From positions 124,001 to 188,000 of the forward strand of contig NZ_KQ948456.1 of the NCBI RefSeq assembly GCF_001514115.1: a stretch of DNA of 64,000 nt. Direction: 5' to 3'. The notes beneath the pieces were generated by a model. It saw only the letters and a list, made by a program, of their open reading frames with translations, did no database searches and was not told where the DNA came from. Position numbers and translations under genes: made by a program. Below, piece after piece: positions 25,938-36,566 of the stretch. Numbering within the stretch: position 1 is the first letter of the stretch; each line of letters opens with the position of its first letter. This DNA is from Streptomyces olivochromogenes (lineage in GTDB: Bacteria > Actinomycetota > Actinomycetes > Streptomycetales > Streptomycetaceae).

Positions 25938-26522
25938 ATGGCCAGGACCAAGGAATTCGACCCGGACGCCGCGCTGCAGTCGGCTCTGGAGCTGTTCTGG
26001 CGGCGCGGCTACGAGGCGACATCCATGACGGACCTCGTCGAGCACCTCGGCGTCGGCCGCGCCAGCATCTACGCGACCTTCGGCAACAAGCACGAGCTGT
26101 ACCTGAAGGCGCTGGACCGCTACCAGCAGGCGCGCAATCCGCGGCTCCTGCGGGAGCTCTCCCAGCCGGGCCCCGCACTGCCCGCCGTACGAGCGGTGAT
26201 ACGCCGCTTCGCGACCGAGGCGACGACCGAGGGAAGGCGCCTGAGCGGCTGCTTCGTCACCAACACGGCCGCCGAACTGGCACCCCACGACACGGCCGCG
26301 GCCCGCCGCGTCGAGCACAACTGGGACCACCTCGAGACCCTGCTGCACTCGGCCCTGGTCCGCGCGCAGGCCCAGGGCGAACTGCCCGCCGACCGCAACC
26401 CGCTCACCCTCGCCCGCATGCTGCTGGTCCTGATGCAGGGCCTACGGGTGGTGGGCAAGGCGTCCGCGGACCCGGCCCGGGTCCAGGACGCGGCGGAACA
26501 GGCGCTGACGCTGCTCGACTGA
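25938..26522 (+). CDS. TetR family transcriptional regulator
   Basis: This 194-residue repressor has an N-terminal TetR helix-turn-helix (ALELFWRRGYEATSMTDLVEHLGVGRASIYATFGNKHELYLKAL at residues 15-60) of the AcrR/TetR_C_16 kind, and a helical ligand domain with a cysteine at GCFVTNTAAEL. The gene is followed after 66 bases by an SDR gene on the same strand, and both are preceded by a TTGACCGATC-type motif. It therefore probably represses itself and the dehydrogenase until a small molecule binds. Confidence 0.9.
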   Translation: MARTKEFDPDAALQSALELFWRRGYEATSMTDLVEHLGVGRASIYATFGNKHELYLKALDRYQQARNPRLLRELSQPGPALPAVRAVIRRFATEATTEGRRLSGCFVTNTAAELAPHDTAAARRVEHNWDHLETLLHSALVRAQAQGELPADRNPLTLARMLLVLMQGLRVVGKASADPARVQDAAEQALTLLD

Positions 26523-26555
26523 AGACCACGCTCCAAGGCTTGCGCACGCCTTCAT

Positions 26556-26576
26556 AATGAACCGATCGGTCAAATA
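26556..26576. promoter_or_regulatory. TetR operator palindrome before SDR gene
   Basis: This segment centres on the perfect palindrome ACCGATCGGT (extended AACCGATCGGTCA), 13 bases before the start of the SDR gene. The same TTGACCGATC core recurs before the adjacent TetR gene. This is the likely binding site of that repressor. Confidence 0.5.
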
Positions 26577-26588
26577 AGGGGATCCGGA

Positions 26589-27353
26589 ATGACCACACGC
26601 TTCTCGGGAAAGACCGCTCTCGTCACGGGCGCCGGATCCGGTATAGGCCGGACCACCGCCCTGGCGTTCGCCGCGGAGGGCGCGCAGGTGGTCGTCGCCG
26701 GCCGCACCGCCGCATCGCTCGACGAGACGGTCGCGCTGATCGAGGCCCGGGGCGCAAAGGCGCTGGCAGTGACCGCGGACGTGTCACGCTCGGACGAGGT
26801 GCACGCCCTCGTCGAGGCGGCCGTCGACCGTTTCGGCTCCCTGGACGTGGCGGTGAACAACGCGGCCGTCTTCCACGGCGGAACACCGCTGGCCGACCTT
26901 CCGGAGGCCGACTGGCACGCCGAACTGGACATCAACGTCACCGGCGTGTTCCTCGCCCTTCAGGCGGAGATCCGGCAGATGCGGACGCAGCCGTCCGGCG
27001 GCGCGATCGTCAACCTCGCCTCCACCGTCGGCCTGCACACCCGCCGCCCGGGCGTCGCCGCCTACGCCGCCGCCAAGGCCGCCGTCACCGTACTGTCCCG
27101 CGCCGCGGCCCTCGACCACATCGCCGACGGAGTCAGGATCAACGTCGTCAGCCCCGGCGCCTCCGCCACCACGATGTCACTGCGGCCGGGCGAGTCGGAG
27201 GCCGAGCGGGTGGAGCGGGCACGCCACGAACTGCCGCTGGGCCGTGTGTCGAAGACCGAGGAGGTGGCGGCGGCCGTCCTCTACCTGGCGTCGGACGACG
27301 CGGCGTCGATCGTGGGCACGGACCTGGTGGTGGACAGCGGAGGCGCCCTCTGA
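26589..27353 (+). CDS. Short-chain dehydrogenase (glucose 1-dehydrogenase-like)
   Basis: This 254-residue classical SDR has the cofactor motif TGAGSGIGRTTAL at residues 11-23, an acidic-free NAD(P) loop (VVAGRT, suggesting NADPH), NNAAVFHGG, the catalytic Ser in NLASTVG, and YAAAKAAV with catalytic Tyr and Lys. AAGGGG lies seven bases before the ATG. The operator before it points to induction through the adjacent TetR. The substrate is unknown. It converges with another SDR gene only 19 bases away. Confidence 0.9.
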   Translation: MTTRFSGKTALVTGAGSGIGRTTALAFAAEGAQVVVAGRTAASLDETVALIEARGAKALAVTADVSRSDEVHALVEAAVDRFGSLDVAVNNAAVFHGGTPLADLPEADWHAELDINVTGVFLALQAEIRQMRTQPSGGAIVNLASTVGLHTRRPGVAAYAAAKAAVTVLSRAAALDHIADGVRINVVSPGASATTMSLRPGESEAERVERARHELPLGRVSKTEEVAAAVLYLASDDAASIVGTDLVVDSGGAL

Positions 27354-27372
27354 CGCGGACCGGGAGGTCAGG

Positions 27373-28308
27373 TCACTTCAGAGCGTCGTAGGTCACGCCG
27401 GTGAGCTGCTCGGAGGCGCTCCAGAGGCGCTCGCCGACGGCGTCGTTGCGCGTCCACCCGGCCCGCCAGGAGCTCGCGGGCGCGCCGCGCCACATCGCGA
27501 ACGAGGGTCCGGTGAACGAGTCGGGCCGCACACCGGGCGCGGTGGCGGCGTACAGCGTGGGCAGCGCCCCGGCGTCCGGGCTCTGCGCGAGGAGCCGGTT
27601 CCCGATCTCCATGACCCGCTCGGCGCCCTTGCGCCCCGCGAGCTTCGGTCCGGCGGTCTGGAGGTTCGTGGAGGCGTACCCGGGGTGAGCGGCGGCAGCG
27701 ACGACATCGGACCCGACACCGGCCAGCCGCCGCGCCAGCTCGTGGGTGAACAGAAGATTGGCGCTCTTGGACCGCCCGTAGGCGACCCAGCGCCGATACC
27801 CGCCGCGCTCGCTGTCGAGGTCGCGGATGTCGATGTTGGCGAGCACGTGGAACATGCTCGACACGGTCACGACGCGGGCGCCCGGGGTGGCGAGCAGCGC
27901 GGGAAGCAGCAGCCCGGTGAGCGCGAAGTGCCCCAGGTGATTGACCCCGAACTGAGTCTCGAACCCATCAGAGGTACGTGCGAACGGCAGGGCCATGACC
28001 CCGGCGTTGTTGACCAGCACGTCGAGCCGCTCGCCGTACACAAGGTCGAACATCGCCGCGAACTCCGCCACGGAGTCGAGATCGCCGAGGTCCAGCCGTA
28101 CGAACTCCACGTCCGCGCCGGGTACTTCGGAGGTGATCCGGTCCCCCGCCTCACTCCCCCGCGCCTCGCTCCGACAGGCGAGCACGACCCGCGCCCCGCG
28201 CCGTGCCAGCTCACGTGCCGTGACGAACCCGATCCCGCTGTTGGCCCCGGTGACGACGGCCGTACGGCCACGCTGATCAGGGATGTCACTCACAGTCCAC
28301 CCGGCCAT
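27373..28308 (-). CDS. SDR oxidoreductase (retinol dehydrogenase-like)
   Basis: This 311-residue SDR of the WWOX/RDH-like branch has TGANSGIGFVTAREL at the N-terminus, RSEARG after it, LVNNAGVMALPFA, VSSMFH with the catalytic Ser, and YGRSKSANLLFTHELARR with Tyr and Lys. The C-terminal extension is about 50 residues longer than in classical SDRs. The ATG at 28308 follows AGGGG at seven bases; an ATG seven codons upstream is a weaker option. Substrate unknown. Confidence 0.88.
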   Translation of the reverse strand: MAGWTVSDIPDQRGRTAVVTGANSGIGFVTARELARRGARVVLACRSEARGSEAGDRITSEVPGADVEFVRLDLGDLDSVAEFAAMFDLVYGERLDVLVNNAGVMALPFARTSDGFETQFGVNHLGHFALTGLLLPALLATPGARVVTVSSMFHVLANIDIRDLDSERGGYRRWVAYGRSKSANLLFTHELARRLAGVGSDVVAAAAHPGYASTNLQTAGPKLAGRKGAERVMEIGNRLLAQSPDAGALPTLYAATAPGVRPDSFTGPSFAMWRGAPASSWRAGWTRNDAVGERLWSASEQLTGVTYDALK

Positions 28309-28350
28309 GCCCAGACCCCTCTCCACCACTGCTCGTCACTCACCGTACGC

Positions 28351-30633
28351 TCAGTCTCGCCGGATCAACTCGGGATCAATCCTCCGCCCCACAAGCGGCA
28401 ACGCGCCCACGGCGGCGACGACCAGCACCCCGAGTGCACACGCGAGCAGCAGCGGAACCCCGCCTCCGTCCCAGAAGACGGCCCCACCCCCGGTGACCAG
28501 ATAGCTCGACTCGGCCATCTTCCCCACCACCACGGCCAACACCAACCCCACAGCCAATGGCAACACCACCTGCACCACCTGCACAGCCCGCAACGTCCGC
28601 GCCCGCGCCCCCAACAAGGCCAACGCAGTAACCTGCGGCCGCCGCTCGACGGCCCGATCGGTGGCAGCGACGAGGTAGGCGGCTACGCCGATGATCAGGC
28701 CGAGGATCATGCCTACGGCCAGGAGGGTCCTGACGATGGTGACCCGTTGGAAGGAGTCGACGATCAGTCCCGGAGTGGTGACACCCGCCATGGGGGCGAT
28801 GCCGCCAATGCCGTCGAGGACGGTGCGGACGGTCTTCTCGGACGGACCGCTGACGAGTGTGAGGGTGGCGCTCTCCAGGCGTGCGTTCGGCGGCAGTGCG
28901 GCTGGGGGAACCAGGATCGCTCCGCTCGGCAGGACGTGGATGCCCTCATGGTCGCTGTACCGGATGGTCTGCTGCGGCACAGTGAGCTTCAGGTCACGAG
29001 AATGCTGTCCCACCTTCAGCCTGAAGACGGCACTGCCGCCCGCCTCGGCATTCTCCTCAGGTTGCGTGGCATCCCACAGCCTCATGGGCCGCCCGTCCAC
29101 GCACCCCTTGACCCACGGCACCGCCTTGCGCAGTTGACCGCACGTCGCCACCACGGCCTCAGGGCTGGGAGCCGCTCCCCCGTCGGCGGAGTCCGACCTC
29201 AGGGTGACGACATGTGCGCGGAGCCCCGGCACCGCCTCGACGGCCCGTCGCTGGGACCCACTGAGCTCTCCGTACGAGATCTCGTACGTCTGTACGGCCA
29301 AGACGCTCTTGGCGACCCCGTTCAGTTCAATGACGACCCCCTGTGCGAGGGAAGCCGCGAAGACCAGCAGTACAAGCCCGGTGGCCACCCGGATCGCACC
29401 GCCCGGCTCGGCCTCGTTGCGCCGCATCGCGAGCCCGAGGGAGAGTGACCGGGTGGAGCGCGCCATCCGTTGCGCGAGGAATCGGGACAGCGACGGAAGC
29501 GAGAGCGCGAGCCCGACACCGGCCAGGATGATGGCCAGCGGCATGAGCAACGAGGACACGGTGGTGCTTGTGGGGGCATGGCCGGTCGCGCCCGCGACGC
29601 AGTAGCCCGTGATGACTCCCAGACCTGCGATCAACGGCAGGAAGACCCATTTCGAGGGCGGCTTCTCCACCGCGCCGCGCCGGACGGCCAGGGGATTGGC
29701 AGCGGCCTTCCCCGCACTGGCGCGACCCACGTACCAGGCGAGTGTCGGGCATCCGACGAGACACACCACGAGGGTCTGGAAGGTCAGCGCGCCATCGGCC
29801 GGGTACCACGTGAACCCCGGCAGACCGACTCGTGAGGCGAGTTGGTTCACGGCCCAGTACTCGCCGAGTCCGAGGATCGCGCCCAGCCCGGCGGCGGCGA
29901 CGGTCTCGGCGGCGTTCACCCGCTGAGTCCCCTTCTTGCTCAACCCCAGCAGGCGTAGCGCGGCCAGCCTGCGTGCCCGGTCGGCCGCGGAGAGGCGTGC
30001 GCAGACCGAGAGGAAGACGGCGAGCGGGAGCAGCACGACCGCCGACAGTGCGAACCGCAGGATGCCGAGGGTCGTCGGATCCAACGTAGGGGGTGGCCCG
30101 TAGCGCTCGCCGAACCGCTCCACAGGGCTGCCGCCGGAGAGTTCTGCACGGCTCATGCCTACGTACGCGACGAGTTCATCGGGGCGGGCCAGTCCCTCGG
30201 CACCGATCAACCCGACTTCCTCACCAGGGACCAGCTGGGCCAACGCCGGGTTGTGCTGGCGCAGTTCGTGCAGCTGCGGCGAGACGAACACTTCACCGAC
30301 CCTGGGGAACGAGGGGAGTCCCGGGGGCGGCTCGACAGACCTGGTACCACGCGCTGTGAAGACGCGGGTGAGGGGTGTTGAGCCGTAGGGATCTGTGCGG
30401 TCGAGGGTCAGGGGGTAGCCGTCGGCGATGACGCCGTTGGATTGAACAGTGGGACTGACTGACTGTCTGCCGACAATGCGCCCATCCTGCGCGGCGAGGA
30501 TCCCTGGAATCGCCATCACGATGGCCAGACAGCACACGCCCAGTGAGCCGCCGACCGTCATAAGGACGAAGCGCACACGATTGCCGCGTCCGCTGCCGAG
30601 CAGCAGTCTCAACCCCAAGAGGAGTTCCTTCAC
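28351..30633 (-). CDS. ABC transporter permease, FtsX/MacB type
   Basis: This 760-residue permease has an N-terminal membrane helix (FVLMTVGGSLGVCCLAIVMA), large outside segments and two FtsX-like membrane blocks: LRFALSAVVLLPLAVFLSVCARLS near residue 205, and a final block with LAVGMILGLIIGVAAYLVAATD, VVLPLAVGLVLAVVVGK and LLLACALGVLVVAAVGALPL. Such permeases do not move small solutes but transmit force or extract lipids and peptides. Its GTG overlaps the stop of the ATPase gene by four bases. With the small secreted protein upstream it forms a three-gene operon. It could belong to an envelope-stress or antimicrobial-peptide resistance system; the substrate is unknown. Confidence 0.85.
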   Translation of the reverse strand: MKELLLGLRLLLGSGRGNRVRFVLMTVGGSLGVCCLAIVMAIPGILAAQDGRIVGRQSVSPTVQSNGVIADGYPLTLDRTDPYGSTPLTRVFTARGTRSVEPPPGLPSFPRVGEVFVSPQLHELRQHNPALAQLVPGEEVGLIGAEGLARPDELVAYVGMSRAELSGGSPVERFGERYGPPPTLDPTTLGILRFALSAVVLLPLAVFLSVCARLSAADRARRLAALRLLGLSKKGTQRVNAAETVAAAGLGAILGLGEYWAVNQLASRVGLPGFTWYPADGALTFQTLVVCLVGCPTLAWYVGRASAGKAAANPLAVRRGAVEKPPSKWVFLPLIAGLGVITGYCVAGATGHAPTSTTVSSLLMPLAIILAGVGLALSLPSLSRFLAQRMARSTRSLSLGLAMRRNEAEPGGAIRVATGLVLLVFAASLAQGVVIELNGVAKSVLAVQTYEISYGELSGSQRRAVEAVPGLRAHVVTLRSDSADGGAAPSPEAVVATCGQLRKAVPWVKGCVDGRPMRLWDATQPEENAEAGGSAVFRLKVGQHSRDLKLTVPQQTIRYSDHEGIHVLPSGAILVPPAALPPNARLESATLTLVSGPSEKTVRTVLDGIGGIAPMAGVTTPGLIVDSFQRVTIVRTLLAVGMILGLIIGVAAYLVAATDRAVERRPQVTALALLGARARTLRAVQVVQVVLPLAVGLVLAVVVGKMAESSYLVTGGGAVFWDGGGVPLLLACALGVLVVAAVGALPLVGRRIDPELIRRD

Positions 30634-31367
30634 AACTCCCCCTGTACTTGCGGGGTGAGCTCACCATCAAGCATCGAGAAGCGCTTGTCCGCCTGTGCAG
30701 CGACCTTCGCGTCGTGCGTGACGAGCACGACTGCCGTGCCCCGCGAACGGGCCAGCGCGAGAAACTCCTTGAGCACTGTGGCCGCATTGGCGCTGTCCAG
30801 CGACCCTGTTGGCTCATCGGCAAAGACCACTGCGGGTCTGTGCACGAGAGCGCGAGCGACGGCAACGCGCTGGTTCTGTCCACCGGACACTTGCGAAGGA
30901 CGTCGTTCCTTCAGATCCGCGAGGCCCAAACGCCCCAGTACCTCCCCGGCAGCAGCAAGCGCCGGAGCCTTGCGCTGCCCTGCCAGCCGTAGCGGCAGAG
31001 CTGTGTTCTCCTCCACGGTCAGCTCGGGCAGGAGCTCTCCGTACTGGAAAACAAACCCGAAGCGATCTCGGCGCAAGGCGCTGAGTTCCTCATCGTCGAG
31101 TGCGGCCAACGGGCGGCCCTCGAAGTGGACTTCACCGCTTGCGACGGGCAGAACGCCTGCAAGGGCATACAGCAGAGAGGACTTACCTGAACCACTCTGG
31201 CCCATAATCGCCACTACCTCGCCCCGATGGAGCGCAATGGATGCGCCCTTAACAGCGTGCGCCGGGCCGTAGTAGAGGTCGATCCCCTTGGCGGTGAGGA
31301 CTTCTGACGTGTTGATCTGTACTCCCGAAGGGAAGCGGACCCGGGCCTGCACCCGAGTCCTGGTCAC
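30630..31367 (-). CDS. ABC transporter ATP-binding protein, MacB/LolD type
   Basis: This 245-residue ATPase pairs with the FtsX-type permease. It has Walker A GQSGSGKSSL, the Q-loop in FVFQYGELLPELT, signature VSGGQNQRVAVARAL, Walker B VVFADEPTGSLD and switch His in LVTHD. The ADEPTGSLD form is typical of MacB/LolD ATPases. GTG 31367 is the only start that keeps the region before SEVLTAKGIDLYYG; the first 20 residues are poorly conserved, and the ribosome site is weak, so the start is uncertain. Only 12 bases separate it from the stop of the secreted protein gene. Confidence 0.9.
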   Translation of the reverse strand: MTRTRVQARVRFPSGVQINTSEVLTAKGIDLYYGPAHAVKGASIALHRGEVVAIMGQSGSGKSSLLYALAGVLPVASGEVHFEGRPLAALDDEELSALRRDRFGFVFQYGELLPELTVEENTALPLRLAGQRKAPALAAAGEVLGRLGLADLKERRPSQVSGGQNQRVAVARALVHRPAVVFADEPTGSLDSANAATVLKEFLALARSRGTAVVLVTHDAKVAAQADKRFSMLDGELTPQVQGEL

Positions 31368-31379
31368 CGGTGGAACCGC

Positions 31380-31793
31380 TCAGCCCTTGCGGAAGTGCAC
31401 CTCGGCGGAACAGGCGTCCAGCAAAACAGCTCCGCGATCAACACAGGCCCGGACATAGGCATCGTCCGTGTAGCGCTGGGATGCCTCCCAGTTGGACTTG
31501 TGCAGGAACACCGACTGCCCCTGCTTTCCGTGGTACTCGACCCCATCGCGGCCTTCAACCCGGACCCGCACGTAGATGTTGTGGCCGTCGCGGGGCGAGC
31601 CATCCTTGAGGTATCCCGACCACTCGAAGGAACCATGGTTCTGCCCTGGCGGGTTGAACCGATAGTGGCCCTGGTGGAAAACGACTCCCGGCGCCTGAAG
31701 ATCGGGCATGTAGTGCCACGATTCCGCGATCGCCGCCCCTGCCCCCGCGAGGAAGACTCCCGCCGCCACCACGCCAACCATCGCCGTCTTCAT
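31380..31793 (-). CDS. Small secreted protein of unknown function
   Basis: This 137-residue protein with a signal peptide (MKTAMVGVVAAGVFLAGAGAAIA, cleavage before ESWHYM) and a compact, aromatic and His-rich beta-type body (VVFHQGHYRFNPPGQNHGSFEWSGYL) has two cysteines near the end (RACVDRGAVLLDACS) that could form a disulfide. GAGGAG lies seven bases before the ATG. It is first in an operon with an ABC ATPase and FtsX-type permease, so it may be their cargo, a sensor, or an extracytoplasmic partner. I do not recognise the family. Confidence 0.7.
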   Translation of the reverse strand: MKTAMVGVVAAGVFLAGAGAAIAESWHYMPDLQAPGVVFHQGHYRFNPPGQNHGSFEWSGYLKDGSPRDGHNIYVRVRVEGRDGVEYHGKQGQSVFLHKSNWEASQRYTDDAYVRACVDRGAVLLDACSAEVHFRKG

Positions 31794-32011
31794 CCGTCAC
31801 TCCTCTGTCTCCCGAAGACCCCACCGGCCCCCAGGAGTTACAGAAGGTAATGGATCAGTAACGCGCTGAAACCTTCTGCCTACGAATCGCCATCCCATCA
31901 GGTGATCCGGAAGCACGAGAGGCGCGAACCGGCGCCGATCAGGACGGGACAGCGCACGCAGGCTTCGCTGAACTACCGCGCTCGGCCGTCGGTGCTTCTT
32001 CCACGCCGAGG

Positions 32012-32173
32012 ATGCGGCGGGTCAGCGCCGGCGCCTGTCCTGCGCCTCGGTTGGATCAGGCCCGCACCTACGGCCTCGAACCCGTCGCCACCATCACGGC
32101 CGCGGTGAACAGGGACTCCGCCGAGGCGATGACGGTGAAGGTGCGTCGTGGACGAGGGCCCCGGCCTGAGTGA
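32012..32173 (+). pseudogene. Probable 3' remnant of an unknown gene
   Basis: A 53-codon frame, MRRVSAGACPAPRLDQA onward, has strong G/C third positions over its last 40 codons (TYGLEPVATITAAVNR, then DSAEAMTVKV). It ends at a TGA immediately followed by a terminator-like hairpin (32177-32209). That is how the 3' end of a real gene looks, but no start region or ribosome site is visible and the upstream bases lose coding bias. I do not recognise the family. It could also be a genuine small protein. Confidence 0.25.
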
Positions 32174-32176
32174 AGA

Positions 32177-32209
32177 CGGGGCGGCACCTCCGTGGCGAAT
32201 GCCGCCCCG
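32177..32209 (+). terminator. GC-rich hairpin, copy 1 of a twin pair
   Basis: CGGGGCGGCA pairs with TGCCGCCCCG across a 13-base loop. It sits four bases after the TGA of the fragment at 32012-32173 and nearly matches the hairpin at 33252-33286, so it is a likely terminator that was duplicated or shared by recombination. It lacks a T-run. Confidence 0.5.
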
Positions 32210-32273
32210 GTTGTCGCGACTGCCCCCGTCAACTGGCGCGGTCCTGCACACGCGAGAGACCTCGATGGGGGAT

Positions 32274-32882
32274 TCACCGCTGGCAGCGTCCGAACGTCAC
32301 GACGTAGGTGCCGGCGCCGGGCGACGAGGCCCCGGCCCGGTCCGCCGAGCCGGGCTGGGCCCACGGGCCTATCTCGCGCAGCGACGGCTTGAGGATGATG
32401 GCGCGGTGGGCGGGGCTGTTCATCCACCAGTTGACGGCGGCCTGCGGAGTTCCCGATCCGCCCCACCCGGTGTACGTGATCTCGTTGAACTCCCACGAGC
32501 GGGGGTTGGGACAGTATCCGGCCGCCTGGATGCGGCTCTGCGGTGTCGAGCCGGTTTGGGGGTTGCGGTGCGGGTCCTTGCCCGGTCCCCACCACTTCAG
32601 CTGGACGGCCGCGACGGCATGCTGCTGGGCCGCGTTCGTCAGGGCCTGGCTAATGGTGAGGGAAGGCAGCCCGCGCTGTGTGCGCTGCGCGTTGATCAGG
32701 CACATCACGGCAGCCCTCGCCTGGGTGATCGTCCCGGCAGTCGGGGCCCGGTTGGCGGCGGCCTGGTCGCAGGTCACGGCCGCCGCGGGCGGGGCCGCCA
32801 CGACAGGGAAGAGCGTGGCCGACAGGGCGGCGGCCGCGGCGGTGCTCAGCAGTTTTCCGGTGCGCGACATGTGGCTTTGCAC
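32274..32882 (-). CDS. Secreted CAP-domain (SCP/PR-1 type) protein
   Basis: This 202-residue secreted protein has a signal peptide (KLLSTAAAAALSATLFPVVAAPPAAA) and then a single CAP domain with INAQRTQRGLPSLTIS, a His in AAQQHAV, the IQAAGYC...SWEFNEITYTG region and the signature WMNSPAHRAIILKPSLREIG. Bacterial CAP proteins may bind lipids or act as peptidases; no activity can be assigned. GTG 32882 is chosen because GGAGGTGGAG lies just before it; the ATG four codons later has no ribosome site. Four cysteines suggest disulfides. It stands between two scarred intergenic regions. Confidence 0.85.
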   Translation of the reverse strand: MQSHMSRTGKLLSTAAAAALSATLFPVVAAPPAAAVTCDQAAANRAPTAGTITQARAAVMCLINAQRTQRGLPSLTISQALTNAAQQHAVAAVQLKWWGPGKDPHRNPQTGSTPQSRIQAAGYCPNPRSWEFNEITYTGWGGSGTPQAAVNWWMNSPAHRAIILKPSLREIGPWAQPGSADRAGASSPGAGTYVVTFGRCQR

Positions 32883-32966
32883 GGATACTCCACCTCCTGC
32901 GAACACGAACGGTGTTGCCATCCAGGCTGCCATCGGCCCTGACCCGTCGCCATCCGGGGCCGCAGG

Positions 32967-33263
32967 TCAGGCATGCCGCTCGCGGATGCGCTTGTCCTTC
33001 TCCCCGGCCTCGGCCCGCAGCCGCTCCAGCTCAGCGCGCTCGCTCTCCCGCAAACAACCGCCGGGCGAGGGCTCCGCCACCGGCCGGTCCGCCCGTGACG
33101 GAACCCAACCCCACCCGGAGGGCACAACGAGGGCGCAACAGCTTCGCGCGGGTTCAACGGCAGCCAACGCCGGCAAACGCCAACTCGCCTGGTCAGCGGC
33201 GTAGCTTGACGGTCTCCGCAGTAGCTTGACGGTCTCCGCAGATGATGCACGACGGGGCGGCAC
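32967..33263 (-). pseudogene. Possible IS3-type transposase OrfA fragment
   Basis: The end of this frame reads LRESERAELERLRAEAGEKD followed by KRIRE and a stop. That resembles the leucine-rich coiled coil of IS3-family OrfA proteins (SERAELxRLRxEN...). The preceding 60 codons look like non-coding sequence and no helix-turn-helix or OrfB core is present. I take it as a decayed insertion-sequence fragment; a chance coiled coil is the alternative. Confidence 0.3.
33201..33240. repeat. 20-bp tandem direct repeat, two exact copies
   Basis: GTAGCTTGACGGTCTCCGCA occurs twice head to tail with no spacer, 11 bases before a strong terminator hairpin. It may be a target-site or end duplication left by a mobile element, or a slippage product. 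Confidence 0.8.
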
Positions 33264-33286
33264 CTCCGCACAAGGTGCCGCCCCGT
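33252..33286 (+). terminator. 14-bp perfect stem terminator (copy 2 of twin pair)
   Basis: ACGGGGCGGCACCT pairs perfectly with AGGTGCCGCCCCGT across seven bases and is followed on the plus strand by TTCTTTC. Orientation therefore suits a plus-strand transcript, although the only intact neighbours are minus-strand genes; it may be left from a lost plus-strand gene. The stem can also stop ppdK transcripts arriving from the other side. Confidence 0.7.
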
Positions 33287-33362
33287 TTCTTTCGTACGCC
33301 GGAGCCGTCGGCCGTCGGTGAGGGTCAGGGTTGACCGTCGGCGGCTCCGGAGTTCCGGCAGG

Positions 33363-36113
<2,751 letters not shown>

Positions 36114-36566
36114 GAGTCTCGACTCCTCGACGTCGCGGTGGCTGCCCTGACGGCGAGGAACATACCCAGATCGAAGGCGTCTGGGTACGTCTACTTGCAC
36201 GTCATGAGCCTGTAACCACCCGTCCGCCACTCGATTGAAAGTCAAGCCTTGGCAAGCGGTCACGGGGCGATGTTTTCACTTCTTGAACGAATAGATGCCC
36301 TCAGAGAGAAGTATACGCTCAGATGAGCGGTCGGTGACACGTCTGAGTTTAATCGATGAACGATCAAGGGGTGGCACTGAGTGCCACCCCTTAGGGAAGT
36401 GCAGTCGCTCAAGATCCGCTCATCTGAGCGCCACCCCTATCAAGGGTGGCGAGAATCACGCAGCGAAGACGGCCCGAATTTCATCATGCGGACCACGATG
36501 TGGACGCGACGCGAACGCGACACACGGATGTCACACGCCCCGCCACCCATACGCGTCACCCAGGCG
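36114..36566. promoter_or_regulatory. ppdK upstream region with nested inverted repeats
   Basis: This 453-bp gene-free stretch lies between ppdK and the ROK gene, both read leftward. A 15-bp perfect inverted repeat, CGCTCAGATGAGCGG (36316-36330) with its complement at 36416-36430, encloses a strong hairpin (36366-36392). A further stem GCCACCC/GGGTGGC occurs at 36430-36450. Each 15-bp arm is itself partly palindromic (GCTCAxxTGAGC). The segment 36240-36360 is AT-richer than its surroundings and probably contains the ppdK promoter. Confidence 0.6.
36366..36392. terminator. Strong bidirectional hairpin between ROK gene and ppdK
   Basis: AAGGGGTGGCA pairs with TGCCACCCCTT across CTGAG, and the loop can close further. 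The A- and T-flanked stem works as a terminator on either strand. It probably ends the ROK transcript before the ppdK promoter. Confidence 0.7.

Larger units (their letters stand above)
31794..32273. other. 480-bp region with gene fragment and hairpins
   Basis: No intact gene is seen. An inverted repeat CAGAAGGT...ACCTTCTG spans 31841-31878, at promoter distance from the secreted-protein gene. From 32012 a plus-strand frame with good third-position bias runs to TGA 32173, and a CGGGGCGGCA...TGCCGCCCCG hairpin follows at 32177-32209. That hairpin closely resembles the one at 33252-33286 on the far side of the CAP-domain gene. Confidence 0.5.
32883..33362. other. 480-bp region with mobile-element-like scar and tandem repeat
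   Basis: This stretch lies between the CAP-domain gene and ppdK. It holds a transposase-like coiled-coil fragment on the minus strand, an exact 20-bp tandem repeat (33201-33220 and 33221-33240), and a 14-bp-stem terminator (33252-33286). Base use is mixed and no intact gene is supported. Confidence 0.5.

Noticed and set aside
30150..31272. Plus-strand frames opposite the ABC ATPase/permease genes
   Set aside because: Shadows of the minus-strand operon; the ATPase motifs on the other strand are decisive.
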